From positions 1-64,000 of the IMG/VR virus record IMGVR_UViG_3300010403_000001: a stretch of DNA of 64,000 bases. One strand, written 5' to 3'. This DNA comes from a virus. Of this stretch, positions 16,458 to 24,979 are shown one piece after another. A model generated the notes under the pieces. The model saw nothing but the letters and a program-made list of their open reading frames with translations, did no database searches and had not been told where the DNA came from. Position numbers and translations under genes: made by a program. Positions within the stretch are counted from its first letter, which is position 1; each line of letters begins with the position of its first letter.

Positions 16458-17048
16458 TCATATCTTCTTGCCTACTTTTTTCACCCATTTCTGAAGCCTT
16501 TTCCCGGACCTCATCAGCAGCGATCGAGTAGCAAGGCTGCCGGTAGCAATGCCGGCTCCAGTCAGAGCTCCTCCACCAATCAATGCTGCGGCTTTAGGAA
16601 AACTAGATTTCCCACGGCCGGTTAATTCATCGTACTCTTCTGGAGTAAGACGAATCTCGAAATTAATAATAGCATCCAGCTTGGCAGATAGCTGAACCAG
16701 TTTGGCATCAGAGCTCAATGACTTTCCCGCCAATCCCTTACCTATTCCTTTCACATGTCTCCAGATACGAGGACCAATGGAACCGATATCCTTACCAGTT
16801 CTTATCGTTCCAGTACGAAGAGCACTAGCGATATCATATGATTTACGACCTTTGATTTGTCCCCATGCGGCTCCAGGAACTTGCTTCCATGGAACACCTC
16901 CTGCATGCACACCCCTGGCATACAGGTATCCCGGGACCCCAACAGCTGCTCCCCCAATCGCTAGATTCCGCTTCTCGCGTCCGCTCAATAAGGGTTCACG
17001 ATCCGGCTCGGGTTCGGGATATGCAATAGGATAAGAAGGTCTAGCCAT
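16458..17048 (-). CDS. Motif-bearing glycine-rich membrane-type virion protein
   Basis: 196 residues from the ATG at 17048 (a TTG lies one codon before). It has hydrophobic Gly/Ala segments near residues 30-45 and 153-175, the motif LSAKLDAIINF around 120-130, and a basic C-terminus (WVKKVGKKI). Same plan as the 205- and 282-residue genes. A TTGACA box starts 22 nt upstream. Probably a virion or ejection protein. Confidence 0.55.
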   Translation of the reverse strand: MARPSYPIAYPEPEPDREPLLSGREKRNLAIGGAAVGVPGYLYARGVHAGGVPWKQVPGAAWGQIKGRKSYDIASALRTGTIRTGKDIGSIGPRIWRHVKGIGKGLAGKSLSSDAKLVQLSAKLDAIINFEIRLTPEEYDELTGRGKSSFPKAAALIGGGALTGAGIATGSLATRSLLMRSGKRLQKWVKKVGKKI

Positions 17049-17063
17049 CAATTTTTGCCTAGA

Positions 17064-17555
17064 ATGTCAACGGACCAACCCATGTCGCCAATCAATAAAA
17101 AACTATTCCAGGATTCCTTGCGTCATGTGCGCAGGGAACTTAAAACAATGAAATTCGGAAAAAAGAAAATAATGGAGACCAAAGTCTCACGGACGCTCAT
17201 GCCGAGTATCATAAAGAAAGGTTACTTCACCGATGAGGGAGAGATCTTCGTCCCGATCCTTCAATCTAAAATGGGGGTGAGGGATATACTCCGGCATGAA
17301 TATGGCCATGCTCTCTTGTTTCAGTATCCGAGCATCAAACAGAAAGAGGGCTTTGATCTCTTTGGATATAGCACAAATACAGATGATTACGCATCAGATT
17401 ATGCCATGGTGAATCCGGAAGAAGATTTCTGTGAAACCTTTATGGTGTACATGAAGACAAAGGGAAAGTTCCCATGGAATGAAGGCTCTCCACGTCTGAA
17501 AAAGAAATGGCAGTTTATTACCGCACTGAAACGCGGTTTCGGTCCTTCCTTGTAG
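17064..17555 (+). CDS. Putative zinc metallopeptidase
   Basis: 163 residues from the ATG at 17064 (a TTG at 17055 or ATG at 17082 are alternatives). LRHEYGHALL carries the HExxH zinc/catalytic motif, and NPEEDFCETFMVYM about 55 residues later supplies a plausible third zinc ligand Glu, the layout of gluzincin-like peptidases. No signal peptide. It is a lone rightward gene that overlaps the end of the 1415-residue gene by 38 nt. The substrate is unknown; processing of phage or host proteins is possible. Confidence 0.65.
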   Translation: MSTDQPMSPINKKLFQDSLRHVRRELKTMKFGKKKIMETKVSRTLMPSIIKKGYFTDEGEIFVPILQSKMGVRDILRHEYGHALLFQYPSIKQKEGFDLFGYSTNTDDYASDYAMVNPEEDFCETFMVYMKTKGKFPWNEGSPRLKKKWQFITALKRGFGPSL

Positions 17556-20500
17556 TAGCAGCTACAGCCGCACCGGCAGTTGCTGGAACTGCAGCTAATC
17601 CAGTAGTTACCTTCTGATAGTTTTTGACCGGATTTCCTTTATATGCAATCAAGCGTCTGAAATAATTTGAATGCAGCGGTTCCTTGGTGGCCTCACGCAA
17701 TGCTTCTCTTTCATTATATCCCCTGAATCGTAAATCCTGGAGATGAGCACTGAGGACCTTTTGTCCCTTCTTGAGTTCTTTTACCACTTCAGGATTCTTT
17801 CTGCCGCGCCATTCACTAACAGCTTCCTTATGCCAGGAATCCAATGCCGAAGCGGGCGAATGCCTGAAAGCCGAATAATGCTCCAGGACGTGAGGATGTA
17901 TACCTGATTTAGGACTTCCAACATCCCAGATCTTTGGGGATTTACCAATAAGCCATTTGACGGGAGCGGATTCAGGATGACGCAATGCCGAACCGGTAAG
18001 CTTCCCAGTAATACCTTGGTTAAGAATATGTTGAGACGCTTCCAGATAATCAGCGACCTGCTTCCCATAGTTCGTTGGATTACCGGCTAATTTATCGATA
18101 CGCGATCGAAGTCCGATCCTGGCAAATTTACCAGCTCCTCTATACAAAGGAATCCCAGCTGCAGCTACTGCTAAACCCGCAGCCACATTGTGTTTTCTCT
18201 TAGGTTCCTGGAATCGAATCTCTTCCAATCTGGAACTTAATTCTTCCTTAGAGATTTTACCCTGAGCAACCTTTTTAAAGAAATCCTTTTCCTTCGCCTC
18301 GCCTACTTCCTTTTCTATCTGGGCCGGAGTCTTCATCTTACCAGTCACAGGATTGAATTTACTGTGTTCGTACTTAGGTGGAGTTGTCAGAGGCTTATCA
18401 CGCCACCTGGACAATTCTTCTCTGGCACCATGGAAGAACCCGCCAACTTTACCCAGCCCTGGAACATCCTTAGCATATGATCCACGCTTAAAACCTTCCA
18501 TGAGTTGCCCAATACGGCTTTGAGGATGTGCTTGCTTGGCCCAGTTAATAACTCCTCTACCACCCTTGATTGTGGCTATCAGTCCAGCAGTAGTGAGGGC
18601 TCCGGCCACCCATGGCTTTTCCCATTCGTTCTTTCGTGGACGACCGCGTGGATCAATGTTGGGTAGACCCTGACGCTTGAGATTAACATCCCTGAGCAAT
18701 CGATGTGTTCGGCCGGCATACTTTTTGACTTTCTGGGCCTGTCCGATAGTGCTGTAAGTTCTTCCGTACAGTTTCTTATGCGCCCATTCCTGCAGCCAAT
18801 CTGGACCCAGGTCGTCTGGGTCATCTGGCCTGACATCGAATTTCACCAGTTTAATCCGTGAGAGAAATGCATGTTTGGCTAGCTTCTTAAGTCCGTATCC
18901 AGCTAGAATAGTACCGCCAATAACTTCCGGAGCGAGCTCAACTCGTTTACCTCGCCAACTTCGTTCACCGAATTGATCTCTTGTAGTTTTGCCATACAGC
19001 CGAGCAGCCTTCTGGGTTGCTAAACCGATACCAGCACCAGCCAAAGTAGATTTAATTAATTTGGATGGTTTTCTTGCTGCCAGGGCACCGATACCAGCTC
19101 CGATTAATGTCGTGTGCCCATACAATCGGTCGGCTCGATCGATATCTCGTTCATGAATCTGCTTCATGTATCGATCACGAGCCACTATTTGGCGCTGACT
19201 CTGGAATTGAGTTAATTGCGATTCAGGAAGTAAGCCCTTCTGTTCAGCTTCCATTTCTTCTCGCTTTCTACGTTTGTTCTTTCTATGAGTGTATATCTTC
19301 TCGTATATCAATGGCAATGCAGCAACTCCACCGGCAACCGCCAGATCAGACTTAAGCCCAAACTGGATCAGTCTTTGCCTGGATGACATTTGTTGTTTCC
19401 TTCTTTTTTTCAGTTGTGCCAGAGTGAGTCCGACCAGGCCAGTCGCCGCACCTCCAACAAGACCGCCCACGGCGATTTTACGACCTATGCCGCTACCCTT
19501 AGGGGCAAACTTCTTAAAAAGAAGCTCACTGGCTGGATATGCTAATCCTCCTTCAATCGCTCCAATAGCAATGTCATGCGCTGTGTGATCCTGTGTTGTG
19601 CCAGCCAACTGAGCACGGACTTTATCCAGGGCACTGAACTGCACGTTTTGCCGACGGCCGTTATGCGGAGTAATGCCAATAGTTATGGTAGCGCGTTGCT
19701 CTCTGGGTTCTCTTGGTTTGGGTTGTCGAGGTTTATAGAGATTGAGGATCTCCCTGGCTTCATGCCGTTGATGCGCCCGTTTGTCGTAACGACCCAATGC
19801 ATATCCACCAACTGCACCACCAGCTAAAGTTCCGGCAGCGATCAATTTGAGTCTGCCGGCACGCCTGGCGCTCTCCTGCCCCAATCTTTCAGTCAGCTCA
19901 CCAGTCTGCCTTTCGTAGGTTGATTTTGCAGCAGTAACCCCTTCTTCACGTCCGAGTGTGTGACCCTTTTTGAATGCTTCCCCATGCTTAGCTGCATGTT
20001 CTGCACCAAGCTTTTCGGCCTGAGCTTTTAATGCTTCTTCTCCAAGATGTTCCCTGGTTTTTGCTTGCTCCCGTAGAGTTTTTATCACTCCAAGGTTCTT
20101 TGTATGGGTTTCTTGTAACGCTCGAAGCGCCCTCATGTCCATCGGCTTAATATCCTGGACTTTGCTACCACCAGCAGCCCTGATAAATTTCGTCCATTTC
20201 TGTCGAGCTATTTGAAATGTGGAAAATGGTTTAGCCTTTTTCCCAGCGAGTTTTTCGCTCTCAAGCCAGGTTCCAGGAATAGCTGTGGTGGATTTCGACA
20301 CACCTGTTTTCCCAGCCTGTCTGAAAACTTCCAAAGCTTCTTGCGCTTCACGCGGAATTGGAAACTTGGCAAACTGGATCTCTTTTAAGCGTGATTTCAT
20401 CTGCTGTGTTCGGCTGCGTTTGCGAGCTGCATGAATAGCCAAAGCGCCGCCGGCCAGTACTCCAGCGGCCCCGATACCAATCCCGAGTTTCCCAAGATGA

Positions 20501-21765
20501 GGGAAACCGGTTGCAGCTTCTGCTATCGGAGTTGTGAAAATCTTTCGTTCTTTCAAAATCTTCTGCTTAACCCCACTAAGTCCTGCAAACTTGCTGCGCT
20601 CGTACGTTGTATCCATGTGCCGCTTCAATTTCCGGATACGTCCAGGCGTAATTGGTTTGGTGGTTCTGCTGCCTTTTTGTAAAATATCCTGAATGCTGCT
20701 GACGCTAACCTCAGATAGCGGTGTGCCGCCATATTCATATGGTTTATCAGTGATTAATCCCATAGCTCCACGAGCCTGGGTTTTAATGTCTTCCGGACTT
20801 TTCCGAATCAGGAAATGCTGATGGATTTGTTTTTGGACTTCATGCTCTTCCTCTGGAGAGGCAGCAGATTTGAGTTGCTTATGTAATTTAGAAAGTTTGG
20901 ATTGCCAATCTCCCTGGTGTTCTTCAGCTATTTGGGTCATTCCTCTTGTGGCGATCCGGCTTAAACGTTCACCGGCATGAGTCCTGGCGGCCGTGGATGC
21001 CTCTTGTCGTTGTTTGGCGAGGCCCGATAGCCGCTTCTTGTATTCAACCATCCGTTCAGGATGAGCTCTGGCAGATTCAAGGCTGGCATTTTTGGCTCTG
21101 ATTATAGCCAGGCTTTCCCTTGCTTCCCCTGCCATGTAATCACGATGTAGCTTCATCTGACCCTGAATATGCTGCACTGTCTTTGAGCGTAATTCTCTGG
21201 GTCCAACCCTTTCTCCAGCATATTGCTCCTGAACTTCTTGCCTATGTCTCCCCCACACTTCACTTGTGGGAATTTTCTCTATCTCCGATTGGGCTCGAAC
21301 GTACTTCTTCCAATTCATCCGCTGCCGCTCGTAGACAGGAACGTCTTTAAATGTCTCGCCGGGCTTTATATCGGCTTCTTTAACCGTAGCCCACTGTTTA
21401 CCCTTGGGGGCGGAATATGGTTGAGCTTGCCCAGCAGCGAGAGGCCTTAACGCCTTAAGACGGGTCGCAGGTTTACCGAGTGGTTCTCCAGCTACCGGTT
21501 CCTTGAACCCACCTTCTACCTTCTGCCATCGGACAGGACGCCCAATGGTGTAGACCTGTTCAGGGTCCATCTTTTGGGATACTGCTTCTTTAATCTTTCG
21601 ACCGCTTACTGAAATGTTGTATTTGCTTTCCGGGGCATAAGCTGTGTGGCGTTCGCCGGCAGCGAATTTGATTTCGACGTTCAGCTTCCTGGCCAATCGC
21701 TTCAAAGCTGCAAGCGGGCGCACTTTACCTTCTGCGCGAGGCACTGATTCTGTGGTGTTGAACAC
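17518..21765 (-). CDS. Giant motif-bearing virion-type protein sharing the capsid N-terminal 12-mer
   Basis: 1415 residues from a GTG with AGGTGA ahead. It begins MFNTTESVPRAE, nearly the same as the capsid start. The rest is basic, helix-rich, with repeated units: a Gly-rich hydrophobic segment (near 428-444, 640-660, 765-785, 885-915, 1055-1065, 1195-1205), a basic stretch, then a motif: RLKEIQF (459-465), RRQNVQF (704-710), RQRLIQF (796-802), RIKLVKF (970-976), RLEEIRF (1179-1185), plus a weaker LNVEIKF (28-34). This suggests a polyprotein-like chain of membrane modules. Ejection or internal head protein is my inference. No lytic or peptidase motif seen. Confidence 0.6.
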   Translation of the reverse strand: MFNTTESVPRAEGKVRPLAALKRLARKLNVEIKFAAGERHTAYAPESKYNISVSGRKIKEAVSQKMDPEQVYTIGRPVRWQKVEGGFKEPVAGEPLGKPATRLKALRPLAAGQAQPYSAPKGKQWATVKEADIKPGETFKDVPVYERQRMNWKKYVRAQSEIEKIPTSEVWGRHRQEVQEQYAGERVGPRELRSKTVQHIQGQMKLHRDYMAGEARESLAIIRAKNASLESARAHPERMVEYKKRLSGLAKQRQEASTAARTHAGERLSRIATRGMTQIAEEHQGDWQSKLSKLHKQLKSAASPEEEHEVQKQIHQHFLIRKSPEDIKTQARGAMGLITDKPYEYGGTPLSEVSVSSIQDILQKGSRTTKPITPGRIRKLKRHMDTTYERSKFAGLSGVKQKILKERKIFTTPIAEAATGFPHLGKLGIGIGAAGVLAGGALAIHAARKRSRTQQMKSRLKEIQFAKFPIPREAQEALEVFRQAGKTGVSKSTTAIPGTWLESEKLAGKKAKPFSTFQIARQKWTKFIRAAGGSKVQDIKPMDMRALRALQETHTKNLGVIKTLREQAKTREHLGEEALKAQAEKLGAEHAAKHGEAFKKGHTLGREEGVTAAKSTYERQTGELTERLGQESARRAGRLKLIAAGTLAGGAVGGYALGRYDKRAHQRHEAREILNLYKPRQPKPREPREQRATITIGITPHNGRRQNVQFSALDKVRAQLAGTTQDHTAHDIAIGAIEGGLAYPASELLFKKFAPKGSGIGRKIAVGGLVGGAATGLVGLTLAQLKKRRKQQMSSRQRLIQFGLKSDLAVAGGVAALPLIYEKIYTHRKNKRRKREEMEAEQKGLLPESQLTQFQSQRQIVARDRYMKQIHERDIDRADRLYGHTTLIGAGIGALAARKPSKLIKSTLAGAGIGLATQKAARLYGKTTRDQFGERSWRGKRVELAPEVIGGTILAGYGLKKLAKHAFLSRIKLVKFDVRPDDPDDLGPDWLQEWAHKKLYGRTYSTIGQAQKVKKYAGRTHRLLRDVNLKRQGLPNIDPRGRPRKNEWEKPWVAGALTTAGLIATIKGGRGVINWAKQAHPQSRIGQLMEGFKRGSYAKDVPGLGKVGGFFHGAREELSRWRDKPLTTPPKYEHSKFNPVTGKMKTPAQIEKEVGEAKEKDFFKKVAQGKISKEELSSRLEEIRFQEPKRKHNVAAGLAVAAAGIPLYRGAGKFARIGLRSRIDKLAGNPTNYGKQVADYLEASQHILNQGITGKLTGSALRHPESAPVKWLIGKSPKIWDVGSPKSGIHPHVLEHYSAFRHSPASALDSWHKEAVSEWRGRKNPEVVKELKKGQKVLSAHLQDLRFRGYNEREALREATKEPLHSNYFRRLIAYKGNPVKNYQKVTTGLAAVPATAGAAVAATTRKDRNRVSVR

Positions 21766-21957
21766 GCCTCACCTAGGCATGTCAATCTGCCACCAAAAAT
21801 GAAAAATAACGGGATGTTCCCAAAACGAGGCTAAAAGAAAAAAATAGTATAAGAAAATCCTCGATTCAGAATGTCTGGCGATACTGTGTATTTTTAATGG
21901 AGTACACCAATCGCTGGTCAGCAAACCAACGAGAGTCGCAGACTCCATTCTGCAAAC
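21766..21957. promoter_or_regulatory. Divergent intergenic region with TTGACA box
   Basis: 192 bp between the giant gene and the rightward cassette. A leftward TTGACA (21785-21780) sits 20 nt before the GTG. GAGTCGCAGACTC can form a small hairpin near 21931. No further gene seen. Confidence 0.45.
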
Positions 21958-22230
21958 ATGAAAGATAAAATGAGAAAGATGAAAGGTAATAACAATAAAG
22001 AAAAGGGCGAAGGCCACAAAGCACGATTTGCTGTTGTGGGGACATTCACAACCGTGATAGATGGAGAGAAATCCGAATTCAATCTGAATTGGGATGTTAC
22101 CCTTTCCATGGAAAACCTCGATTACGCCGTACGCGATATCGCGGGCAGCATTGCGCAAGTTGCCGGCAAGATCGCCAAGGATGGGATCAAGGGTGACGAC
22201 GGCGTCAGGCAAAAGGTAGCGGTTAGCTAA
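21958..22230 (+). CDS. Unknown small protein
   Basis: 90 residues. The N-terminus is Lys/Asn-rich. Residues 23-90 look like a beta-strand pair followed by an amphipathic helix (YAVRDIAGSIAQVAGKIAKD). First gene of a rightward run. No family recognised. Confidence 0.55.
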   Translation: MKDKMRKMKGNNNKEKGEGHKARFAVVGTFTTVIDGEKSEFNLNWDVTLSMENLDYAVRDIAGSIAQVAGKIAKDGIKGDDGVRQKVAVS

Positions 22231-22244
22231 ACAACAAACCCCGC

Positions 22245-22268
22245 TGGCAGACCGGGTAATGTCTGCCA
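22245..22268 (+). terminator. Hairpin in an intergenic leader
   Basis: TGGCAGAC and GTCTGCCA pair perfectly over an 8-nt loop. It is followed by ACCTGAAAACTGAAAGG rather than a U tract, so attenuation or mRNA protection is as likely as termination. Confidence 0.45.
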
Positions 22269-22300
22269 AACTTAAACCTGAAAACTGAAAGGAAAAAACC

Positions 22301-22510
22301 ATGACTGAAACAGCAAGGAAAAACAGAAGACTAAAACGAATCAAAACAACACCGTACCCAACGGAACATTTCGCAATTCGAGACTCGGCAGATCCCGATC
22401 CAACTCCAGCTCAGCAAATGATGGATCGAGACGACGATTATCAATATCGAAATGGCGCTTGGATCAACGATGTAAGTGACCGTTACGGAAGAACGTGTGA
22501 CGAATTCTAA
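22301..22510 (+). CDS. Small unknown protein
   Basis: 69 residues, basic start and acidic middle (MMDRDDDYQYRNGAWIND). A GAAAGGA site precedes the ATG. Function unknown. Confidence 0.5.
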   Translation: MTETARKNRRLKRIKTTPYPTEHFAIRDSADPDPTPAQQMMDRDDDYQYRNGAWINDVSDRYGRTCDEF

Positions 22511-22524
22511 CCTGAAAGAAAAAC

Positions 22525-22788
22525 ATGGAAACTGAAACAAATAAGTATCACAAACAATTGAGCGATAAGAAATTACCGCTCACTGCAGAGGAGCTTCTTC
22601 ATATCATGCGTCCAGAGGTAGAAGAGATTCTACAAAGGCATGGATGGACAGAACCTCCCAGCCAATCACATCGGGCAGTCAAAGCTATAACCGAATGGGA
22701 GAATCCGCTCGGGAAGGATATGGCAGTGCTCCTGGATTTCCTGAAAGTGCATCGCACAGTTTGGATACTGGAAGGGAAACCAATATGA
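22525..22788 (+). CDS. Small unknown protein
   Basis: 87 residues with two predicted helices (LTAEELLHIMRPEVEEILQR and a C-terminal one). Its stop overlaps the next start as ATGA. No known domain. Confidence 0.55.
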   Translation: METETNKYHKQLSDKKLPLTAEELLHIMRPEVEEILQRHGWTEPPSQSHRAVKAITEWENPLGKDMAVLLDFLKVHRTVWILEGKPI

Positions 22789-23069
22789 ACATACAGAACA
22801 TAGAGGACATAATAAAACAAGCATTCAAGATTGAACAGGATAAGAAGTTGAGGTACCCGGCCGGTACAATTATCGCTCATCAAAGCGATCGTATGGCTTA
22901 CGAGCTACTTCGTTATGAAGGTGATGAAGCGGTGGTGAGTCACAATAATATTGAGAAACGGTTCCCGGCACAAGAGATCGTAAACATAAACACCGTGAAG
23001 GATATCGTTTGCGAGATCTATACCTGCGGAAGTTATGCCCCTGATAGGCACATCATGGTCAAACTATAG
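22785..23069 (+). CDS. Small unknown protein
   Basis: 94 residues from the ATG that overlaps the previous stop. The longer open frame upstream lacks coupling and is antisense-like in composition. The core has a helix and a beta-rich half (YPAGTIIAHQSDRMAYELL). Function unknown. Confidence 0.55.
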   Translation: MNIQNIEDIIKQAFKIEQDKKLRYPAGTIIAHQSDRMAYELLRYEGDEAVVSHNNIEKRFPAQEIVNINTVKDIVCEIYTCGSYAPDRHIMVKL

Positions 23070-23074
23070 GTTAT

Positions 23075-23338
23075 ATGCCATCACTGGAAATGCACTGCCA
23101 GGACTGCGTAGAAAAGCTTGGCGAACCGTTCACATACGTCCATCAGTGGCTGGATCAGCTCTGGCCAGTCCTTGGACCGCAACATCGTGCCGTTCGGCAC
23201 AATGATACAGGCGTAGATTACATCCGGCTAAAATGGGGCGACAGGGCAGCCCAGGCGGCCGTGTTACACATCAAACTAGACGAGGATTTCGTCTACCAAA
23301 ACGGTATTTGGGTTAGGGCCAAAATGGACGCATTTTGA
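23075..23338 (+). CDS. DUF6915-like protein
   Basis: 87 residues. HCQDCVEKLGEPFTYVHQWL and GPQHRAVRHN match the pattern of the DUF6915 family (CxxC, a Trp-Leu-Asp helix, then GPxHRxxRH), which is common in phages and of unknown role. It ends just before the large 23352 palindrome. Confidence 0.6.
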   Translation: MPSLEMHCQDCVEKLGEPFTYVHQWLDQLWPVLGPQHRAVRHNDTGVDYIRLKWGDRAAQAAVLHIKLDEDFVYQNGIWVRAKMDAF

Positions 23339-23351
23339 TCATACCCTTACC

Positions 23352-23405
23352 TAGCGTAGAGGGTCCGGAAAAGGGTTAATATTACCCCTTTTCCGGACTA
23401 CGCTA
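23352..23405. repeat. Dispersed TAATATTA palindrome, copy 2, extended
   Basis: Core TCCGGAAAAGGG-TTAATATTA-CCCCTTTTCCGGA (23364-23397), framed by TAGCGTAG and CTACGCTA, giving an almost perfect 54-bp inverted repeat. It lies between two rightward transcription units, 27 nt before the ATG at 23432. It could act as a two-way terminator; the A-tract, G4, C4, T-tract layout fits. Confidence 0.8.
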
Positions 23406-23431
23406 AACCAATAAAAACAACCACAAACAAT

Positions 23432-23695
23432 ATGGAAACAATCACAGAAGGATTCAAAAAATTCATGAAGGAGGTCTGGCCAGCAATAAGTGCAGAATCT
23501 CGACAATATAAGGTGTGCAGAAACGTGTTTTTTGCCAGTGTGCTATGGACATTGGGGACATTAAGCGAGTCGATTAAATCCGGTGAGAAACAACCAGTAG
23601 ATGTATTACGGAAACAGCTCGAAGACTTTCTAAAACAATTAGACGCAGAGAAAGCGATCCGTGAAGACATACTCAAAGCATGGATGGGGGAATAA
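23432..23695 (+). CDS. Small helical protein
   Basis: 87 residues, helical throughout, with an acidic C-terminal coiled coil (EDFLKQLDAEKAIREDILKA). It begins a rightward unit after the palindrome. Stop and next start overlap as TAATG. Function unknown. Confidence 0.55.
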   Translation: METITEGFKKFMKEVWPAISAESRQYKVCRNVFFASVLWTLGTLSESIKSGEKQPVDVLRKQLEDFLKQLDAEKAIREDILKAWMGE

Positions 23696-23916
23696 TGGTA
23701 GAAATCAAAATCACCATTACCGAGGAGTCAGACGGCTGTATTCAAACTCACGTGAGTGCACATAGTATCGGCACACTCAGGGAAAGCATGATGGGGCAGG
23801 CAATGGCTAGAACCTGTGCTCATGTCGCTGAATGGATTGCGAAAAGAGTAGGTCAACCGGAGGGAGTTATCGTGGAGGACAAAATAGAAATCATTCCACT
23901 GGAGGACAAGAAATAA
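23695..23916 (+). CDS. Small unknown protein
   Basis: 73 residues from the overlapping ATG at 23695; a GATG five codons earlier is less likely. N-terminal beta-strands (VEIKITITEE), then a helix containing a Cys-His pair. Function unknown. Confidence 0.5.
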   Translation: MVEIKITITEESDGCIQTHVSAHSIGTLRESMMGQAMARTCAHVAEWIAKRVGQPEGVIVEDKIEIIPLEDKK

Positions 23917-24240
23917 ATGCCACTAATAATAGCAAAACCTAATCGTGGCCGCAGGGATATAATGATTATCCTTGGGCCAGAAAATGTAGAGCGTATGCAG
24001 CAAAAAGATCCGTTCGAACTAATAGTTCCGCAATTGCCATTCGATGAACCAATTGGGACTATTAGAGTCAGTATTGCTACCGAGGATGAACTTAAAGAAT
24101 TCGAACAGCTCGGTAAACAAGGCAAGACCGACGAGGCCATAGAGAAGGCTACTGCTGGATGGAAATTCCGGCCAGAATTAGGGGACCACGATCGTGGACC
24201 TGAAATTTTATTCAGGAAAGACAAAAACCAACAACAATGA
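23917..24240 (+). CDS. Unknown protein
   Basis: 107 residues, alpha/beta, starting directly after the previous stop and overlapping the next start (CAATGAAAA). No motif recognised. Confidence 0.55.
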   Translation: MPLIIAKPNRGRRDIMIILGPENVERMQQKDPFELIVPQLPFDEPIGTIRVSIATEDELKEFEQLGKQGKTDEAIEKATAGWKFRPELGDHDRGPEILFRKDKNQQQ

Positions 24241-24536
24241 AAACAAAACTACCAAAAAGAATAAAAGTGAAGTTCACAGAAGAAGACCGGATCAGTGCGG
24301 GAAGATACACTGATTCAGCAAACTGTCTGATGGCCACCGCTCTAAAGCGCATGGGATATAATACTAACCGAAAGATTGGTGTATATCCAGGCATCGTCCA
24401 TATCGGACCAGGCAGGTACAGGGGCGAGGTCTATGCCCACACAGTGAAACGAAACGATATGGACTCAAAGCCGTACTACGAGGAATCCGTAGTCGGCACA
24501 ACCATCACACTGACTCGTGAACACGCCAGACGATAA
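24237..24536 (+). CDS. Small paralog family member with NCLMATALKRMGYN
   Basis: 99 residues. It shares [NG]CL[MI]ATALKRMGYN and the beta-rich tail with the 106-residue gene at 37325, and a looser Cys-x2-Ala/Arg-Ala pattern with 37642 and 37993. A conserved central Cys followed by a helix suggests a small alpha/beta fold. Function unknown. Confidence 0.6.
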   Translation: MKTKLPKRIKVKFTEEDRISAGRYTDSANCLMATALKRMGYNTNRKIGVYPGIVHIGPGRYRGEVYAHTVKRNDMDSKPYYEESVVGTTITLTREHARR

Positions 24537-24699
24537 GCTCAAGGATCGTATCGGTAAATGCCGGTGCGGTCATTCCGGGGATGCCTCGCCTAGTGATCAT
24601 GTGGATCTGACCACTCTGGGGTTCGTCCAGCGAGGTCATGGGCATTGCACCAAATGCACATGTAAACAATTCACGTGGGTGGGACTTATGGAGAAGTAA
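24517..24699 (+). CDS. Small zinc-finger protein
   Basis: 60 residues from GTG, overlapping the previous gene by 20 nt. CRCGH, then CTKCTCKQF, gives five Cys and His in the CxCGH...CxxCxCxxF pattern also seen in the 54-residue gene at 43271. Likely structural zinc binding. Confidence 0.55.
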   Translation: MNTPDDKLKDRIGKCRCGHSGDASPSDHVDLTTLGFVQRGHGHCTKCTCKQFTWVGLMEK

Positions 24700-24713
24700 G
24701 GAGGTGATACCAC

Positions 24714-24749
24714 ATGTTCGGAATACCCATCAATCCGACACATAGGTAA
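24714..24749 (+). CDS. 11-codon mini-ORF behind a perfect Shine-Dalgarno
   Basis: AAGGAGGTGAT, a full complement to the 16S 3' end, stands 5 nt before ATG of an 11-residue frame (MFGIPINPTHR) that ends in TAA at the base of a hairpin. It is too short for homology. It may be a micro-protein or a leader/attenuator. Confidence 0.4.
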   Translation: MFGIPINPTHR

Positions 24750-24783
24750 TGCCGAGCTTAAGTTCAATCCTGAAAGCTCGGCA
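24750..24783. terminator. Hairpin between convergent genes
   Basis: TGCCGAGCTT and AAGCTCGGCA pair over a 14-nt loop, closing the rightward unit next to the end of the leftward 71-residue gene. Confidence 0.6.
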
Positions 24784-24979
24784 CTTCATAAACCCGCTTG
24801 CTTCCATCAGGATATGTAATCAATCCCTCACCATTGCTGCGGGTAAGGGTGGTCCAGGTCATTTGGACCAATGGATGCCAGTGGCGCTGTTCCCAGAAGA
24901 ACTTCTGCCTGTCAGGCGAGAGGGTTTCGAGTTTGCTGAGGTTTTTAAGGTATTGCTCGGTGAACGAGACGATACTCAT
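24764..24979 (-). CDS. Small protein downstream of the portal gene
   Basis: 71 residues, with Trp-rich FFWEQRHWHPLVQMTW. ATGA overlap with the portal stop shows coupling. It may help capsid assembly, but no function is known. Confidence 0.6.
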   Translation of the reverse strand: MSIVSFTEQYLKNLSKLETLSPDRQKFFWEQRHWHPLVQMTWTTLTRSNGEGLITYPDGSKRVYEVPSFQD

